Assembly: GCA_021647785.1 (NCBI GenBank) | Contig: JAKIUC010000023.1 | Location: 1-62,886, forward strand | Source of the DNA: Melioribacteraceae bacterium | Lineage (GTDB): Bacteria; Bacteroidota; Ignavibacteria; Ignavibacteriales; Melioribacteraceae | Direction of reading: 5' to 3' | DNA length: 62,886 bases | Shown here: one piece after another, positions 42,535-51,820 of the stretch | Position numbering within the stretch: the first letter of the stretch is position 1 | How the letters are laid out: every line of letters begins with the position of its first letter | Program-made: the position numbers and the translations under genes | Notes under the pieces: generated by a model | What the model saw: only the letters and a program-made list of their open reading frames with translations | Database searches by the model: none | Told to the model about the DNA's origin: nothing

Positions 42535-42600
42535 TCTCATTTTTTCATCCTCTTGTTTTTACAGATGTTCCTAAATGGATGAAGAAATGAGATTTTTTTA
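42535..42600 (+). terminator. Intrinsic terminator after CBS gene
   Basis: 16-bp arms (TCTCATTTTTTCATCC, 42535-42550, and GGATGAAGAAATGAGA, 42577-42592) with one mismatch and a following run of seven T. Plausible rho-independent terminator with a 26-nt loop. Confidence 0.7.
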
Positions 42601-42652
42601 TGTAACAGAAACACTATTAATCTGAATATTTAACTTTAAGGTACCTATCTAA

Positions 42653-43846
42653 ATGGAAAACATACCCTCTACGGAAACTCAATATTCTTCCGATGTTCAC
42701 AACATAAAAATTAATGGAAAAGAGTTTTTTATAATTGGAACAGCACACATTTCGCAAAACTCTGCCGATTTAGTTCGAGAAGTTATTTCTAATGAAAAAC
42801 CAGACGTAGTTTGTGTTGAGTTAGATAAACAACGCTATAAAGCTTTATCAGAAAGAAAACGTTGGGAAGAACTCGACTTAAAACAACTTATTAAAGAGAA
42901 GCAGCTAAGTACTTTATTTATAAGCATCTTACTTGCTTCATATCAAAAAAAACTTGGTGAAAAACTTGGTGTAAAACCTGGTGTTGAATTGCTTGAGGCA
43001 ACTAAAGTAGCTAAAGAATTTGATATCCCTATTGAACTAATAGATAGAGATGTTAGAATAACATTAAAGCGCTCTTTGAATTCGATGGGATTGTGGCAAA
43101 AAATGAAATTAATGACTGTGGGATTAGCTTCTATTTTTGAGGAAGAAGAGATAAGTGAGGAGAAACTTGACGAAATTAAACAGAAAGACGTTTTAAATGA
43201 AATGATGTCTGAACTGGGTAAAGAAATGCCTGTCCTCAAAAAAGTTTTAATTGATGAACGTGATATCTATTTAATGGAAAAAATGAAAGAAGTTGATGGT
43301 GTTAAAATTGTTGCGGTTGTGGGTGCAGGTCATGTAAATGGAATTATTGAATTGTTAAAATCTGATAAAAAACAAGATTTAAAAGAACTTGAAGTAATTC
43401 CTCCAACATCAAAAATGGTTAAAATTATCGGTTATGGAGTTCCTACAATAATTATTGCTTCTCTTTTTTACATAGGATACACTAAGGGAGCAGATGTTGC
43501 AGGAGATAATGCTCTATTTTGGATTTTGGCAAATGGAATACCAAGTGCATTGGGTACAATTTTTGCTCTTGCACATCCGCTTACAATTATTTCCGCATTC
43601 CTTGCTGCTCCTATTACGAGTTTAACTCCAGTTATTGGTGCAGGGTACGTTGCTGCATTTGTTCAAGTCTATTTTCAACCCCCTAAAGTAAAAGAGTTTG
43701 AATCTGTTACAGAAGATGTTTCTAATTGGAAAATGTGGTGGCAAAACAGATTACTAAAAATATTATTAGTATTTATACTTAGCGGTCTCGGTAGCGCCCT
43801 TGGAACCTACGTGGGAGCATATAGAATAATTACTGATTTATTTTAA
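42653..43846 (+). CDS. TraB/PrgY-family membrane protein
   Basis: A 397-residue protein. The N-terminal two thirds is a TraB domain: IIGTAHISQNSADLVREVIS near residue 28 (GTAH motif), VVCVELDKQRYKAL near 60 and VVGAGHVNGI near 222 (GxGH motif), the conserved features of the putative TIKI-type metal-dependent hydrolase fold. The C-terminal 130 residues hold four hydrophobic helices (IIGYGVPTIIIASLFYIGYT, FALAHPLTIISAFLAAPI, PVIGAGYVAAFVQVYF, LLKILLVFILSGLGSALGTY). Related proteins shut down peptide pheromones in Gram-positives; the role here is unknown. Confidence 0.88.
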   Translation: MENIPSTETQYSSDVHNIKINGKEFFIIGTAHISQNSADLVREVISNEKPDVVCVELDKQRYKALSERKRWEELDLKQLIKEKQLSTLFISILLASYQKKLGEKLGVKPGVELLEATKVAKEFDIPIELIDRDVRITLKRSLNSMGLWQKMKLMTVGLASIFEEEEISEEKLDEIKQKDVLNEMMSELGKEMPVLKKVLIDERDIYLMEKMKEVDGVKIVAVVGAGHVNGIIELLKSDKKQDLKELEVIPPTSKMVKIIGYGVPTIIIASLFYIGYTKGADVAGDNALFWILANGIPSALGTIFALAHPLTIISAFLAAPITSLTPVIGAGYVAAFVQVYFQPPKVKEFESVTEDVSNWKMWWQNRLLKILLVFILSGLGSALGTYVGAYRIITDLF

Positions 43847-44009
43847 TGAAACTTAGTTGTAGAGATTAATCAGCTATTTTGCAAAATTTAAACCAAATGA
43901 TTAACTTTATATTTTCTATAAACAAAATAAGTAATAACTGAATGAATTTGAATAAACGCAATCTGTATATTGGAAATAAGAGTAATAATAATAATTTAAG
44001 GTAGGAATA

Positions 44010-44486
44010 ATGAAAAAAACAATTTTAACAGGAGTAATGATTTTAGCAATAGGTTTAACCTATTCTTGTGGTAACCAAGCAGATGAGAAACACGACAGCA
44101 AACAAACTGAAAAAACCGAAAAAACAGTAAAAACAGATGAACATCATTCTACTGAAAGCGAGGTTGTGTTGGATAACGGAAAACTTTGGACTGCAAATGC
44201 TGAAACGACAACAGGCATAAATAATATGATTAAACTAATGAACTCTTTTACAGAAAAAGAAAATGTAGAAGCATACGCCAAACTAACTGAAAAATTGAAG
44301 GAAGAGTTTGTAATGATAATCCAAAAATGCTCAATGACTGGAGAAGCACATAATCAATTACATAACTATGTGTTACCAATAAAAGACCTATTTAAAACTT
44401 TATCTTCATCAGATTTAAAGAAATGTCAAGAAAGTTATGACAAATTAAACAAACATTTAAAGGAATATAAAAGGTATTTTAAATAA
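44010..44486 (+). CDS. Hypothetical lipoprotein
   Basis: A 158-residue protein. Signal peptide with lipobox LTYSC (Cys near residue 20), then a low-complexity hydrophilic stretch rich in Lys/Thr/Glu/His (residues 25-50), then a helical domain of about 100 residues with Met/His/Cys (MIKLMNSFTEKENVEAYAKL, IIQKCSMTGEAHNQLHNYVL). The Met/His/Cys pattern resembles small periplasmic metal-handling proteins, but that is only a suggestion. Its TAA overlaps the ATG of the cupin gene by one base (TAATG), so the two are coupled. Confidence 0.65.
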   Translation: MKKTILTGVMILAIGLTYSCGNQADEKHDSKQTEKTEKTVKTDEHHSTESEVVLDNGKLWTANAETTTGINNMIKLMNSFTEKENVEAYAKLTEKLKEEFVMIIQKCSMTGEAHNQLHNYVLPIKDLFKTLSSSDLKKCQESYDKLNKHLKEYKRYFK

Positions 44487-44824
44487 TGAAAACAGCATCT
44501 TTAAGAAAAGAACTTATCTACAATGAAGATAAAGTTTCTATCAAAATAATGATGGAAACTGAAACAACGAAGGAAATTAGAATTTTGTTCAAAAAAGGAC
44601 AAATAATGAAAGAACATAAAGCAGGTTATCCAATTACAGTAGAAATTCATCAAGGAACTATTACTTTTGGTGTAAATGGTAAACAAATTATTTTAAACTC
44701 TGGTGATTTAATTAATTTAGATGCAAATGTTCCTCACGATTTATTAGCAAACGAAGATAGCATAGTAAGACTGACATTATCGAAGTTTGACAAAGTTGAA
44801 AGAGTGAAACGTGTAATAGAATAA
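44486..44824 (+). CDS. Small cupin-domain protein
   Basis: A 112-residue single-domain cupin: FKKGQIMKEHKAGYPITVEI is the first metal-ligand region (EH.A), followed by HQGTITFGVNGKQIILNSGD and the second part LDANVPHDLLANEDSIVRLT with the last His. Cupins of this size often bind a metal and act as sensors or enzymes; the substrate is unknown. It is coupled to the preceding lipoprotein gene. Its stop is 4 nt from that of convergent pdxJ. Confidence 0.8.
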   Translation: MKTASLRKELIYNEDKVSIKIMMETETTKEIRILFKKGQIMKEHKAGYPITVEIHQGTITFGVNGKQIILNSGDLINLDANVPHDLLANEDSIVRLTLSKFDKVERVKRVIE

Positions 44825-44828
44825 TATC

Positions 44829-45539
44829 TTACTTAATCAAATCTCTCATTTCTGTAATTGCTTTTTCGAGACCAACAAAAATTGAACGTGCAATAACTGC
44901 TTGCCCAATGCTGACTTCATCAATTCCTTCTACTTCGAGGAAGTCAGTGATATTGCTGTAGTTTAATCCATGCCCAGCATTAACACCAAGACCAAGTTTT
45001 TTAGCATGTGCAGCAGCAAGTTTTATTCTATCTAACTCAGCAAACATACCATCTTCTGTTTCTGCATTTGCATAATTGCCGGTGTGTATTTCAATTAGGT
45101 CAGCATCAATTCCGTGAGCTGCATCAATTTGTTCAATATCTGGTTCAACAAAAATTGAAACAAGAATATCTTTTTCGTGCAGCCTAACTATAGCAGATTT
45201 AATCTGTTCAATGTTATCAATTACATTTAAGCCGCCCTCTGTAGTTAGTTCTTCTCGTTTCTCTGGTACAAGTGTAGCAAGTTCTGGTTGGATGTCGCAA
45301 GCAATTTCAATTATTTCATCCACTGCTGCCATTTCAAGGTCTAACTTTGTTGTTATCAATTCACGTAATAACCTTACGTCCCGTTCATTTACGTGTCGTC
45401 TATCTTCTCTAAGATGTACTACAATCCCATCAATTCCGTATTGCTCAGCCATAACTGCATAGGTTACTGGGTCTGGCTGCTGCTCCCCTCTTGCATTTCG
45501 TAGTGTGCCAACGTGGTCAACATTTAATGTAAATTTCAT
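44829..45539 (-). CDS. pdxJ: Pyridoxine 5'-phosphate synthase
   Basis: A 236-residue TIM-barrel enzyme that condenses 1-deoxyxylulose-5-phosphate with 3-amino-2-oxopropyl phosphate to make vitamin B6. Conserved segments: LNVDHVGTLRNARGEQQPDP at the N-terminus, DGIVVHLREDRRHVNERDVR near residue 35, TLVPEKREELTTEGGLNV near 90, and VNAGHGLNYSNI near 190. Size and pattern are normal. It stands alone on the minus strand, convergent with the cupin gene. Confidence 0.96.
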   Translation of the reverse strand: MKFTLNVDHVGTLRNARGEQQPDPVTYAVMAEQYGIDGIVVHLREDRRHVNERDVRLLRELITTKLDLEMAAVDEIIEIACDIQPELATLVPEKREELTTEGGLNVIDNIEQIKSAIVRLHEKDILVSIFVEPDIEQIDAAHGIDADLIEIHTGNYANAETEDGMFAELDRIKLAAAHAKKLGLGVNAGHGLNYSNITDFLEVEGIDEVSIGQAVIARSIFVGLEKAITEMRDLIK

Positions 45540-45708
45540 TTTATCCTCAAAGAATTTATTTAATTAATTAAATTTAAGATAATGTATGCCGTATGTCAAA
45601 AGTGTAGAATGAATATTTTTGATGTGAATTATTCTAATTGACCTTTCGAAATGTACTCAGTATAAAAATATCATGGAACAGGCTTATGGGAGTTATAGAA
45701 ATATAATA

Positions 45709-45737
45709 GATTCTCACTAAGAGCATGTGGGAATGAC
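45709..45737. repeat. 29-nt stem-loop repeat, copy 3
   Basis: GATTCTCACTAAGAGCATGT then GGGAATGAC; same length and plan as 357-385 and 10400-10428, and followed by a partial echo (ATGTGGGAATGAGAG). It lies in the 395-nt gene-free stretch 45540-45934. Confidence 0.5.
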
Positions 45738-45796
45738 AGTTAAAAGAATGTGGGAATGAGAGCATAATCCTAAATAAGTATTGATACTATTGTTTC

Positions 45797-45928
45797 GTTA
45801 AGTATGTAATAACGTGCAAAAATCCCTCACCCCAACCCTCTCCCAAAGGGAGAGAGAGCAAAAGCCCCTCTCTTTTCAAGAGAGGGGTTGGGGTGAGTTC
45901 AGAAGACATACGACATTACATACTTAAC
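45797..45928. repeat. GTTAAGTATGTAA inverted-repeat element with nested CT-rich palindrome
   Basis: Perfect 13-bp ends (45797-45809 and 45916-45928). Inside, 45824-45897, is a CT-rich palindrome of the same type as 8192-8220 and 8473-8564: CTCACCCCAACC...CCCCTCTCTT (45865-45874) / AAGAGAGGGG (45878-45887) ... GGTTGGGGTGAG. One repeat has inserted in another. Confidence 0.75.
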
Positions 45929-45934
45929 ACGACA

Positions 45935-46528
45935 CTACAATAGTTTAATTGATTTAATTGAAGCATCAATTGATGCTTTAAGTTTTGAAATATTTTTGTT
46001 AGTGATAGAAAAATCTAATTGAATTATCTCTTGCACTCTATTATGGAAAATAATTTTGAAAGAGGTTAGATTCCCTTTTTCTATTTTCATTTCAAATGCT
46101 TTAAATTGATTAAACTGAATCTCGGTTCTTTCAATTTTTAATTTGGAATTATATTTTTCAAAGAGTTCAATATATTTTTCTAATGTTAATAATTCAGAAA
46201 TTGATTTATCTTTTAAGCTCACTCTCCCAACTCTTAACAACGAGGATGAATTATCATCATAGAAAAACGATTTTGGTGAATAGACAATTAAATTGTTCTT
46301 ATCCTTTCCGCTTAGGCGAGCTACGAATTTTTCTGATAAAGATGCAGGCATTTCGTTCCAATTAAAAGGGGTTTGGTATGTAATTCCTAATTCTTCATCT
46401 ATCACTATTTTATCATTTAAAATATTTTCTAACTTAGGAAGTTCTTTTTTTGTTTCACTTTTTTCAGTGCATGAAATAAAGAGAGTTGTAAGCAGCATGA
46501 ATGATATGTATAGAAAAATATTTTTCAT
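45935..46528 (-). CDS. Hypothetical lipoprotein at the end of the branched-chain operon
   Basis: A 197-residue protein with signal peptide and lipobox LLTTLFISC (Cys near 20). The mature part starts with a Glu/Lys-rich linker and continues as a mixed alpha/beta domain (DEELGITYQTPFNWNEMPAS; GNLTSFKIIFHNRVQEIIQL; NISKLKASIDASIKSIKLL) resembling the PsbP/LpoB-like domains that measure about 150 residues and look like cell-surface stress or assembly factors. No family is assigned with certainty. It lies 17 nt downstream of cimA and ends inside a repeat-rich area. Confidence 0.6.
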   Translation of the reverse strand: MKNIFLYISFMLLTTLFISCTEKSETKKELPKLENILNDKIVIDEELGITYQTPFNWNEMPASLSEKFVARLSGKDKNNLIVYSPKSFFYDDNSSSLLRVGRVSLKDKSISELLTLEKYIELFEKYNSKLKIERTEIQFNQFKAFEMKIEKGNLTSFKIIFHNRVQEIIQLDFSITNKNISKLKASIDASIKSIKLL

Positions 46529-46545
46529 CGAAATAATAAATTTAG

Positions 46546-48105
46546 TTATTTCTTGAATAGTTTGTAATTGATACTATCTGTAAGTGCTTGCAGCGAGGCT
46601 TTAATAATATTTCCGGAAACACCAACTGTTGACCATGTACTATTATTATCACCAGATTCAATAAGTACACGAACCTTGGCTGCTGTTCCATCACCTTCAC
46701 CCAGTACACGCACTTTATAATCAATCAAATGTACATCATCCAATTCAGGATAGAATCTTCTTAGAGCTTTATGGAGAGCTTTATCAAGGGCATTTACAGG
46801 TCCTTCTCCATCTGCTGCTGTATGTTCAGTAATTCCATCAACTTCAACTTTTAAAACTGCTTCAGTATATTCCATTCCATTATCATCAAACATTACATTC
46901 ACTTTTGTGTAAACAACTTTGAAGAATGTCTTTAACTCATTAAGTTCATTTCTTAGCAGCATTTCAAATGACGCTTCTGCTCCATCAAACTGAAAGCCTT
47001 TATATTCAAGGTCTTTGAGGAATAGCACAAACTTTTTATTGAACTCTTTATCATCAGGTAATTCAATTCCAAGTTTTGCTGCTTTGTAACGGATGTTACT
47101 TTGACCAGATAAATCTGAAACAATAACTCTTTGTATATTTCCAACTATGGTTGGGTCGAGATGCTCATACATTCTACTATCTTTTAGAACAGAGCTAACA
47201 TGAATACCACCCTTATGAGCAAAGGCAGATTTACCCACAAATGGAGCACGAGTGTTTGGAGAAACATTCATCATTTCATAAACAAAATTAGAGAGTGATG
47301 TTAAGTTTGATAAATCGATATCTGTAAGAGTCTCTCTATTCATCTTTAATTTAAGATTTGGAATAATTGCACAAAGGTCAGCATTACCGCACCTTTCCCC
47401 CACTCCATTTGTTGTTCCTTGAACATGCGTTGCTCCTGCTTGCACTGCTGCAATGGTGTTTGCAATAGCCATACCGCCATCATTGTGTGCATGAATTCCA
47501 AGAGGTACAGTTAAATGTTTTGAAGTATCTTCTGTAATATCAAATATTTCATGCGGCAGTGTACCGCCATTTGTATCGCACAGAGTAACAGTATCGGCTC
47601 CACCTTTAACTGCTGCTTTGCACATAGTGAGTGCAAATTGAGGGTCATCCTTATATCCATCATAATAATGTTCAGCATCAAATATTACTCTACGTCCACT
47701 ATCCACAAGGTATTTAACAGATTTGTAAATTAATTCTTCATTTTGTTCATCTGTTAATCCAAGAGTTTTCTCAGAATGGAATCTCCAAGTCTTACCAAAT
47801 ATTGTGATAATTGGTGCCTCTGATGCGAGAAGTTTTTGTAAATTATTATCACTTTCAATTCTATCCGGATAACGTGCTGTTGAACCAAATGCACAAATCA
47901 ATGAGTTTTTTAATTTCAGATTTCTAACCTTATCGAAATATTCTTCATCTTTAGGATTACTACCTGGCCAGCCTCCTTCAATTATATCAATTCCAAATTC
48001 ATCTAATCTTTTTGTGATTTCCAACTTGTCATGTATTGATATATTTACACCTTCGCCTTGTGTACCATCGCGAAGTGTTGTATCGAATAATTCTATTTTT
48101 TTCAT
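46546..48105 (-). CDS. cimA: (R)-citramalate synthase
   Basis: A 519-residue enzyme joining acetyl-CoA and pyruvate to citramalate, the first step of the threonine-independent route to isoleucine. The ATG at 48105 gives the usual start KKIELFDTTLRDGTQGEGVN. Features: catalytic R/D in TTLRDGTQGEG, DIIEGGWPGSNPKDEEYF (characteristic of CimA, versus EAGFP in LeuA), the metal site in LGIHAHNDGGMAIANTIAAV, GTTNGVGERCGNADL, and a C-terminal allosteric LeuA-dimer domain (residues 400-519). It follows leuD by about 220 nt on the same strand. Confidence 0.92.
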   Translation of the reverse strand: MKKIELFDTTLRDGTQGEGVNISIHDKLEITKRLDEFGIDIIEGGWPGSNPKDEEYFDKVRNLKLKNSLICAFGSTARYPDRIESDNNLQKLLASEAPIITIFGKTWRFHSEKTLGLTDEQNEELIYKSVKYLVDSGRRVIFDAEHYYDGYKDDPQFALTMCKAAVKGGADTVTLCDTNGGTLPHEIFDITEDTSKHLTVPLGIHAHNDGGMAIANTIAAVQAGATHVQGTTNGVGERCGNADLCAIIPNLKLKMNRETLTDIDLSNLTSLSNFVYEMMNVSPNTRAPFVGKSAFAHKGGIHVSSVLKDSRMYEHLDPTIVGNIQRVIVSDLSGQSNIRYKAAKLGIELPDDKEFNKKFVLFLKDLEYKGFQFDGAEASFEMLLRNELNELKTFFKVVYTKVNVMFDDNGMEYTEAVLKVEVDGITEHTAADGEGPVNALDKALHKALRRFYPELDDVHLIDYKVRVLGEGDGTAAKVRVLIESGDNNSTWSTVGVSGNIIKASLQALTDSINYKLFKK

Positions 48106-48324
48106 TTTGTTTTTAAGATGTGAGCAATAAGATGTGAGACACAAGATTTGTAAACTAACTTACGCCTCATTCTTACTCTTAATCTTACTCCTAATCTTTT
48201 TTCTAAAATTATACTTTTATTTGTTGCTATGTTATTTCTAATCTTGCAAAGCAGGAAGATATCTTGTTTTTTTTGAAATATTTCTCATCCGCAAAACGGG
48301 TTCGAGATTACATACTTTCTAAAA

Positions 48325-48885
48325 CTATTCAATCATTCCAGTTTTTCTTGCATACTCAAAAAGTCCGCCAGCAGAGACAATGGGCAAAACATCACCAAGC
48401 GGATTGAGTTCAAATGTAACACCAGATGTTAAATTACTGATAGTATTATTTTCAATATCTATTTTTAATTCATCACCAGTTTTTATTTTATCGTTTAACT
48501 TACTTTGGCTTTCGTATGGTATAACAAAACCTCCATCAACCGAATTGCGATAGAATATTCTTGCATACGATTCTGCAACAATTACTTCTGCACCAGCTTT
48601 CATAAGGGCATACGGTGCATGTTCACGCGATGAACCACACCCATAATTTGAACCGCCAATAATTATTTTATATTCAGATTTAAACTCATCATCTTCAACA
48701 AAAGGTATATTCCCATTTGGCAAACCAGACTGTTCACTTGGCACACTTGATAGTGCAAACTTCCCATACATTTTTGCTTCGTTCTCATCATCCATACTAT
48801 ATACAAGGTGTTCAGCAGGTATAATTTGATCAGTATCAATATTATCCCCGAGAACAAAGGCTTTCCCTACAATTATACTTTCCAT
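48325..48885 (-). CDS. leuD: 3-isopropylmalate dehydratase small subunit
   Basis: A 186-residue swivel domain of isopropylmalate isomerase. Visible: LGDNIDTDQIIPAEHLVYSM near residue 12 and GGSNYGCGSSREHAPYALMK near 78, the substrate-recognition loop. The ~165-190 residue size, together with the 431-residue LeuC, points to the LeuC2/LeuD2-type (aconitase-homologue) isomerase, a group whose members can also act on citramalate, which fits the presence of CimA. It is 33 nt behind leuC on the same strand. Confidence 0.93.
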   Translation of the reverse strand: MESIIVGKAFVLGDNIDTDQIIPAEHLVYSMDDENEAKMYGKFALSSVPSEQSGLPNGNIPFVEDDEFKSEYKIIIGGSNYGCGSSREHAPYALMKAGAEVIVAESYARIFYRNSVDGGFVIPYESQSKLNDKIKTGDELKIDIENNTISNLTSGVTFELNPLGDVLPIVSAGGLFEYARKTGMIE

Positions 48886-48918
48886 TTTAATTCCATTCTA
48901 AATTTTATTTTATCGGTA

Positions 48919-50214
48919 CTACATCACATCACGTGGATCGGTGATTACTCCTTTAATAGCTGAAGCAGCAACAGTAAGTGGTGAAGCGAGATATACTTCT
49001 GCTTCTTTACTCCCCATTCTGCCAGGGAAGTTTCTATTTGTAGTGGAGATTGTAACATCCTTACCAACAGTTCTTCCAATTGTATCATCTGGTCCGCCAA
49101 GGCATGCTGCACATGATGATTTTGCAATAACAGCACCGGCATTCTCAAATATCTCTTGTAACGACTGACCTTTGTACATCTCGGTTGATAATTGCTTTGC
49201 TACTTCTGTACTTGCTGGTACAATGAATGTAGTAACTGCAACTTTCTTTCCAAAAAGAATTTTTGCAGCAAATTGGAAGTCTGCAATTTTCCCACCAGTA
49301 CATGAGCCGATGTATGCTTTTGTAATTGGTGTACCTTCAACTTCACGTACTGTAGCTTTATTATCAGGGCTATGCGGTTTTGCTACTACTGGTACTAGGT
49401 CTTCTGCATTATATACATATTCACTGTGATACTTTGCATCAGCATCACTGTAGAATTTATCAAAAGATTTGTTCGTTCTTTCGGCAAGATATTTTTCAGT
49501 AACTTCATCAACAGGTATTATCCCGCTCATACCGCCACCTTCAATAGCCATATTGCAAAGGGTCATTCTCTCATTCATTGAAAGTTCAAATACTGCTTCG
49601 CCATCAAATTCCATTGCACGGTAAGTTGCTCCATCAGTAGTAATATCACCCAATATTTGTAATATCATATCTTTAGCAGTTATATATTCCGGAAGCTTTC
49701 CGCTAAAAGTAAACTTTATTGTTTCCGGAACTTTTTCCCAAATTTTTCCTGTTCCAAGAATAAATGCTGCATCTGTATTGCCAACCCCTGTAGAAAACAT
49801 TCCAAATGCTCCCGAAGTACAAGTGTGTGAGTCAGTTCCAATTAAAACTGTTCCAGGAATATTATATCCTTCTTCAGCCAGAGCAAGGTGACAAACTCCT
49901 TTATACCGTTCAGTTCCAACATCGTAATAATTATCAATTTTATATTCTTCAGCAAAATCACGTAGTATATCAATATTTCTATTCGCATGTTTATTTGCAG
50001 TAAAGATATAGTGATCAGGAAATATTACTAGCTTCTCCTTATCCCATACTTTTGCATTTTTTCCAAATTCGTTTTTCCAAATTCCAATTGTGGGAGGTCC
50101 GCAAACATCGTGTGTCATAAGAACATCAACATTAAGCCAAATATTATCTCCAGGCTTAACACTCTCTTTATCAGCAGATTTTGCAAGAATTTTTTCAGTA
50201 ATTGTCATTCCCAT
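48919..50214 (-). CDS. leuC: 3-isopropylmalate dehydratase large subunit
   Basis: A 431-residue [4Fe-4S] enzyme. The cluster ligands are in GTDSHTCTSGAFGMFSTGVG near residue 123, AYIGSCTGGKIADFQFAA near 307 and SSCAACLGGPDDTIG near 367. The 420-430 residue length is that of the archaeal-type LeuC2 subfamily, not the ~470-residue E. coli-type. Start MGMTITEKILAKSADKES follows leuA by 12 nt. Fe-S dependence means the enzyme is sensitive to oxygen. It is expected to isomerise both isopropylmalate and citramalate. Confidence 0.95.
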   Translation of the reverse strand: MGMTITEKILAKSADKESVKPGDNIWLNVDVLMTHDVCGPPTIGIWKNEFGKNAKVWDKEKLVIFPDHYIFTANKHANRNIDILRDFAEEYKIDNYYDVGTERYKGVCHLALAEEGYNIPGTVLIGTDSHTCTSGAFGMFSTGVGNTDAAFILGTGKIWEKVPETIKFTFSGKLPEYITAKDMILQILGDITTDGATYRAMEFDGEAVFELSMNERMTLCNMAIEGGGMSGIIPVDEVTEKYLAERTNKSFDKFYSDADAKYHSEYVYNAEDLVPVVAKPHSPDNKATVREVEGTPITKAYIGSCTGGKIADFQFAAKILFGKKVAVTTFIVPASTEVAKQLSTEMYKGQSLQEIFENAGAVIAKSSCAACLGGPDDTIGRTVGKDVTISTTNRNFPGRMGSKEAEVYLASPLTVAASAIKGVITDPRDVM

Positions 50215-50226
50215 TAATACTTCTCC

Positions 50227-51804
50227 TTAAATACCACCGTTAACTTTTTCAACTTCTACCTCTTTTTTACTTCTCTCAAAGCGTTCTTTTTTATTTATTG
50301 CTTGAATATATGCTTTAGCACTCGCTTCAATAGTATCAGTTGATACACCAACACCAGTATATGAGCGGTTGTTCTTTCTAATTCTAACTGCTACCTCGCC
50401 AAGTGCATCTCTACCAGCAGTAACAGAGCGGACACGATAAGATTCCACTGTTGGTTTTTTATCGAGTGCCCTATCTATAGCATTAAACAAAGCATCTACA
50501 GGACCATCACCAGTAGCAGAGTCTTCAACTATTTCACCATCTCTTTTTATTCTTACAGTAGCAGTCGGAATTGTTGATGAACCACCAAAGACGTGCATAT
50601 ACTCTAAATTAAATATTTCATCATTTCTATTTTTTGAATCCCCCATTAGAATTCGTAAATCATCATCATAGACTTCTTTCTTTTTATCAGCCAATTTCGT
50701 AAAAGCATCATAAACTTTAATTAATTCGTCACCTTCCAATGTATAACCAAGTTCCTGTAGCCTTGCCTTCAAACCATGGCGTCCGGAATGTCTTCCAAGA
50801 ACAATTTTTGTTTTCTGAAGACCAACAGTTTCCGGAGTCATTATTTCATAGGTTTCACGGTTCTTCAACATACCATCTTGATGAATTCCGGATTCGTGAG
50901 CAAAGGCATTTTCACCAACAATAGCTTTGTTTGGCTGAATAATAATTCCAGTATAACCAGAGACTAATTTTGAAGTGTTTATAATCTCTTTCGTATTAAT
51001 TTTGCTTTCAATATCAAAAATATCTTTGCGAACTTTAAGAGCCATTACAATCTCTTCAAGTGAAGCATTACCAGCACGCTCACCAATTCCATTTACTGTA
51101 CACTCAATTTGACGTGCACCATTTTCAATTCCTGAAATAGAATTTGCTACTGCAAGACCAAGATCGTTGTGGCAATGTACACTAATAATTATATTATTAA
51201 TATTCTTTACATTATTTTTAAGATAAGCAATCTTCTCTCCAAATTCTTTTGGCATAGTGTAACCAGTAGTATCAGGAATATTAATTGTAGTTGCACCAGC
51301 TTCTATTGCTGCTTCCACAACTTCTACGAGATAGTTTAAATCGGTACGACCAGCATCTTCAGCAGAGAATTCAACATCATCAACAAATGTCTTTGCATAC
51401 TTTACCATATCGTAAGACATTTTAATTACTGTTTCTCTTTTATCTGCAAGAGTTTTACCATATCGGTCATCACCAAATTTTCCGAGAATGTGGTAATCTG
51501 AAGTACTGGAGAACGTATGAATTCTTTTTTTCTCTCCATTCTTAATTGCATTGTATGCAGCTTTTATATCTATCTCTTTTGAACGAGCAAGTGCTGCAAC
51601 TGTAACACCTACTTCGTTTGATATCCTTTCAACTGCATCAAACTGCTCGGGTGATGATACGGGAAATCCAGCTTCAATTATATCAACCTTAAGTTTTTCA
51701 AGTTGTTTAGCAATTTCTACTTTTTCAGAAACACTTAGTGATGCACCGGGCGATTGCTCACCATCGCGCAATGTTGTATCAAATATTATTAACTGATTAT
51801 TCAT
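50227..51804 (-). CDS. leuA: 2-isopropylmalate synthase
   Basis: A 525-residue enzyme condensing acetyl-CoA with 2-oxoisovalerate, the committed step of leucine synthesis. Features: IFDTTLRDGEQSPGASLSVS near residue 6, DIIEAGFPVSSPEQFDAVER near 39 (LeuA-type, versus EGGWP in CimA), metal site VHCHNDLGLAVANSISGIEN near 207, CTVNGIGERAGNASLEE near 232, and the C-terminal leucine-binding regulatory domain at about 390-510, so feedback inhibition is likely. 16 nt behind leuB. Confidence 0.96.
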   Translation of the reverse strand: MNNQLIIFDTTLRDGEQSPGASLSVSEKVEIAKQLEKLKVDIIEAGFPVSSPEQFDAVERISNEVGVTVAALARSKEIDIKAAYNAIKNGEKKRIHTFSSTSDYHILGKFGDDRYGKTLADKRETVIKMSYDMVKYAKTFVDDVEFSAEDAGRTDLNYLVEVVEAAIEAGATTINIPDTTGYTMPKEFGEKIAYLKNNVKNINNIIISVHCHNDLGLAVANSISGIENGARQIECTVNGIGERAGNASLEEIVMALKVRKDIFDIESKINTKEIINTSKLVSGYTGIIIQPNKAIVGENAFAHESGIHQDGMLKNRETYEIMTPETVGLQKTKIVLGRHSGRHGLKARLQELGYTLEGDELIKVYDAFTKLADKKKEVYDDDLRILMGDSKNRNDEIFNLEYMHVFGGSSTIPTATVRIKRDGEIVEDSATGDGPVDALFNAIDRALDKKPTVESYRVRSVTAGRDALGEVAVRIRKNNRSYTGVGVSTDTIEASAKAYIQAINKKERFERSKKEVEVEKVNGGI

Positions 51805-51820
51805 AAAAGTACCTCAAACA

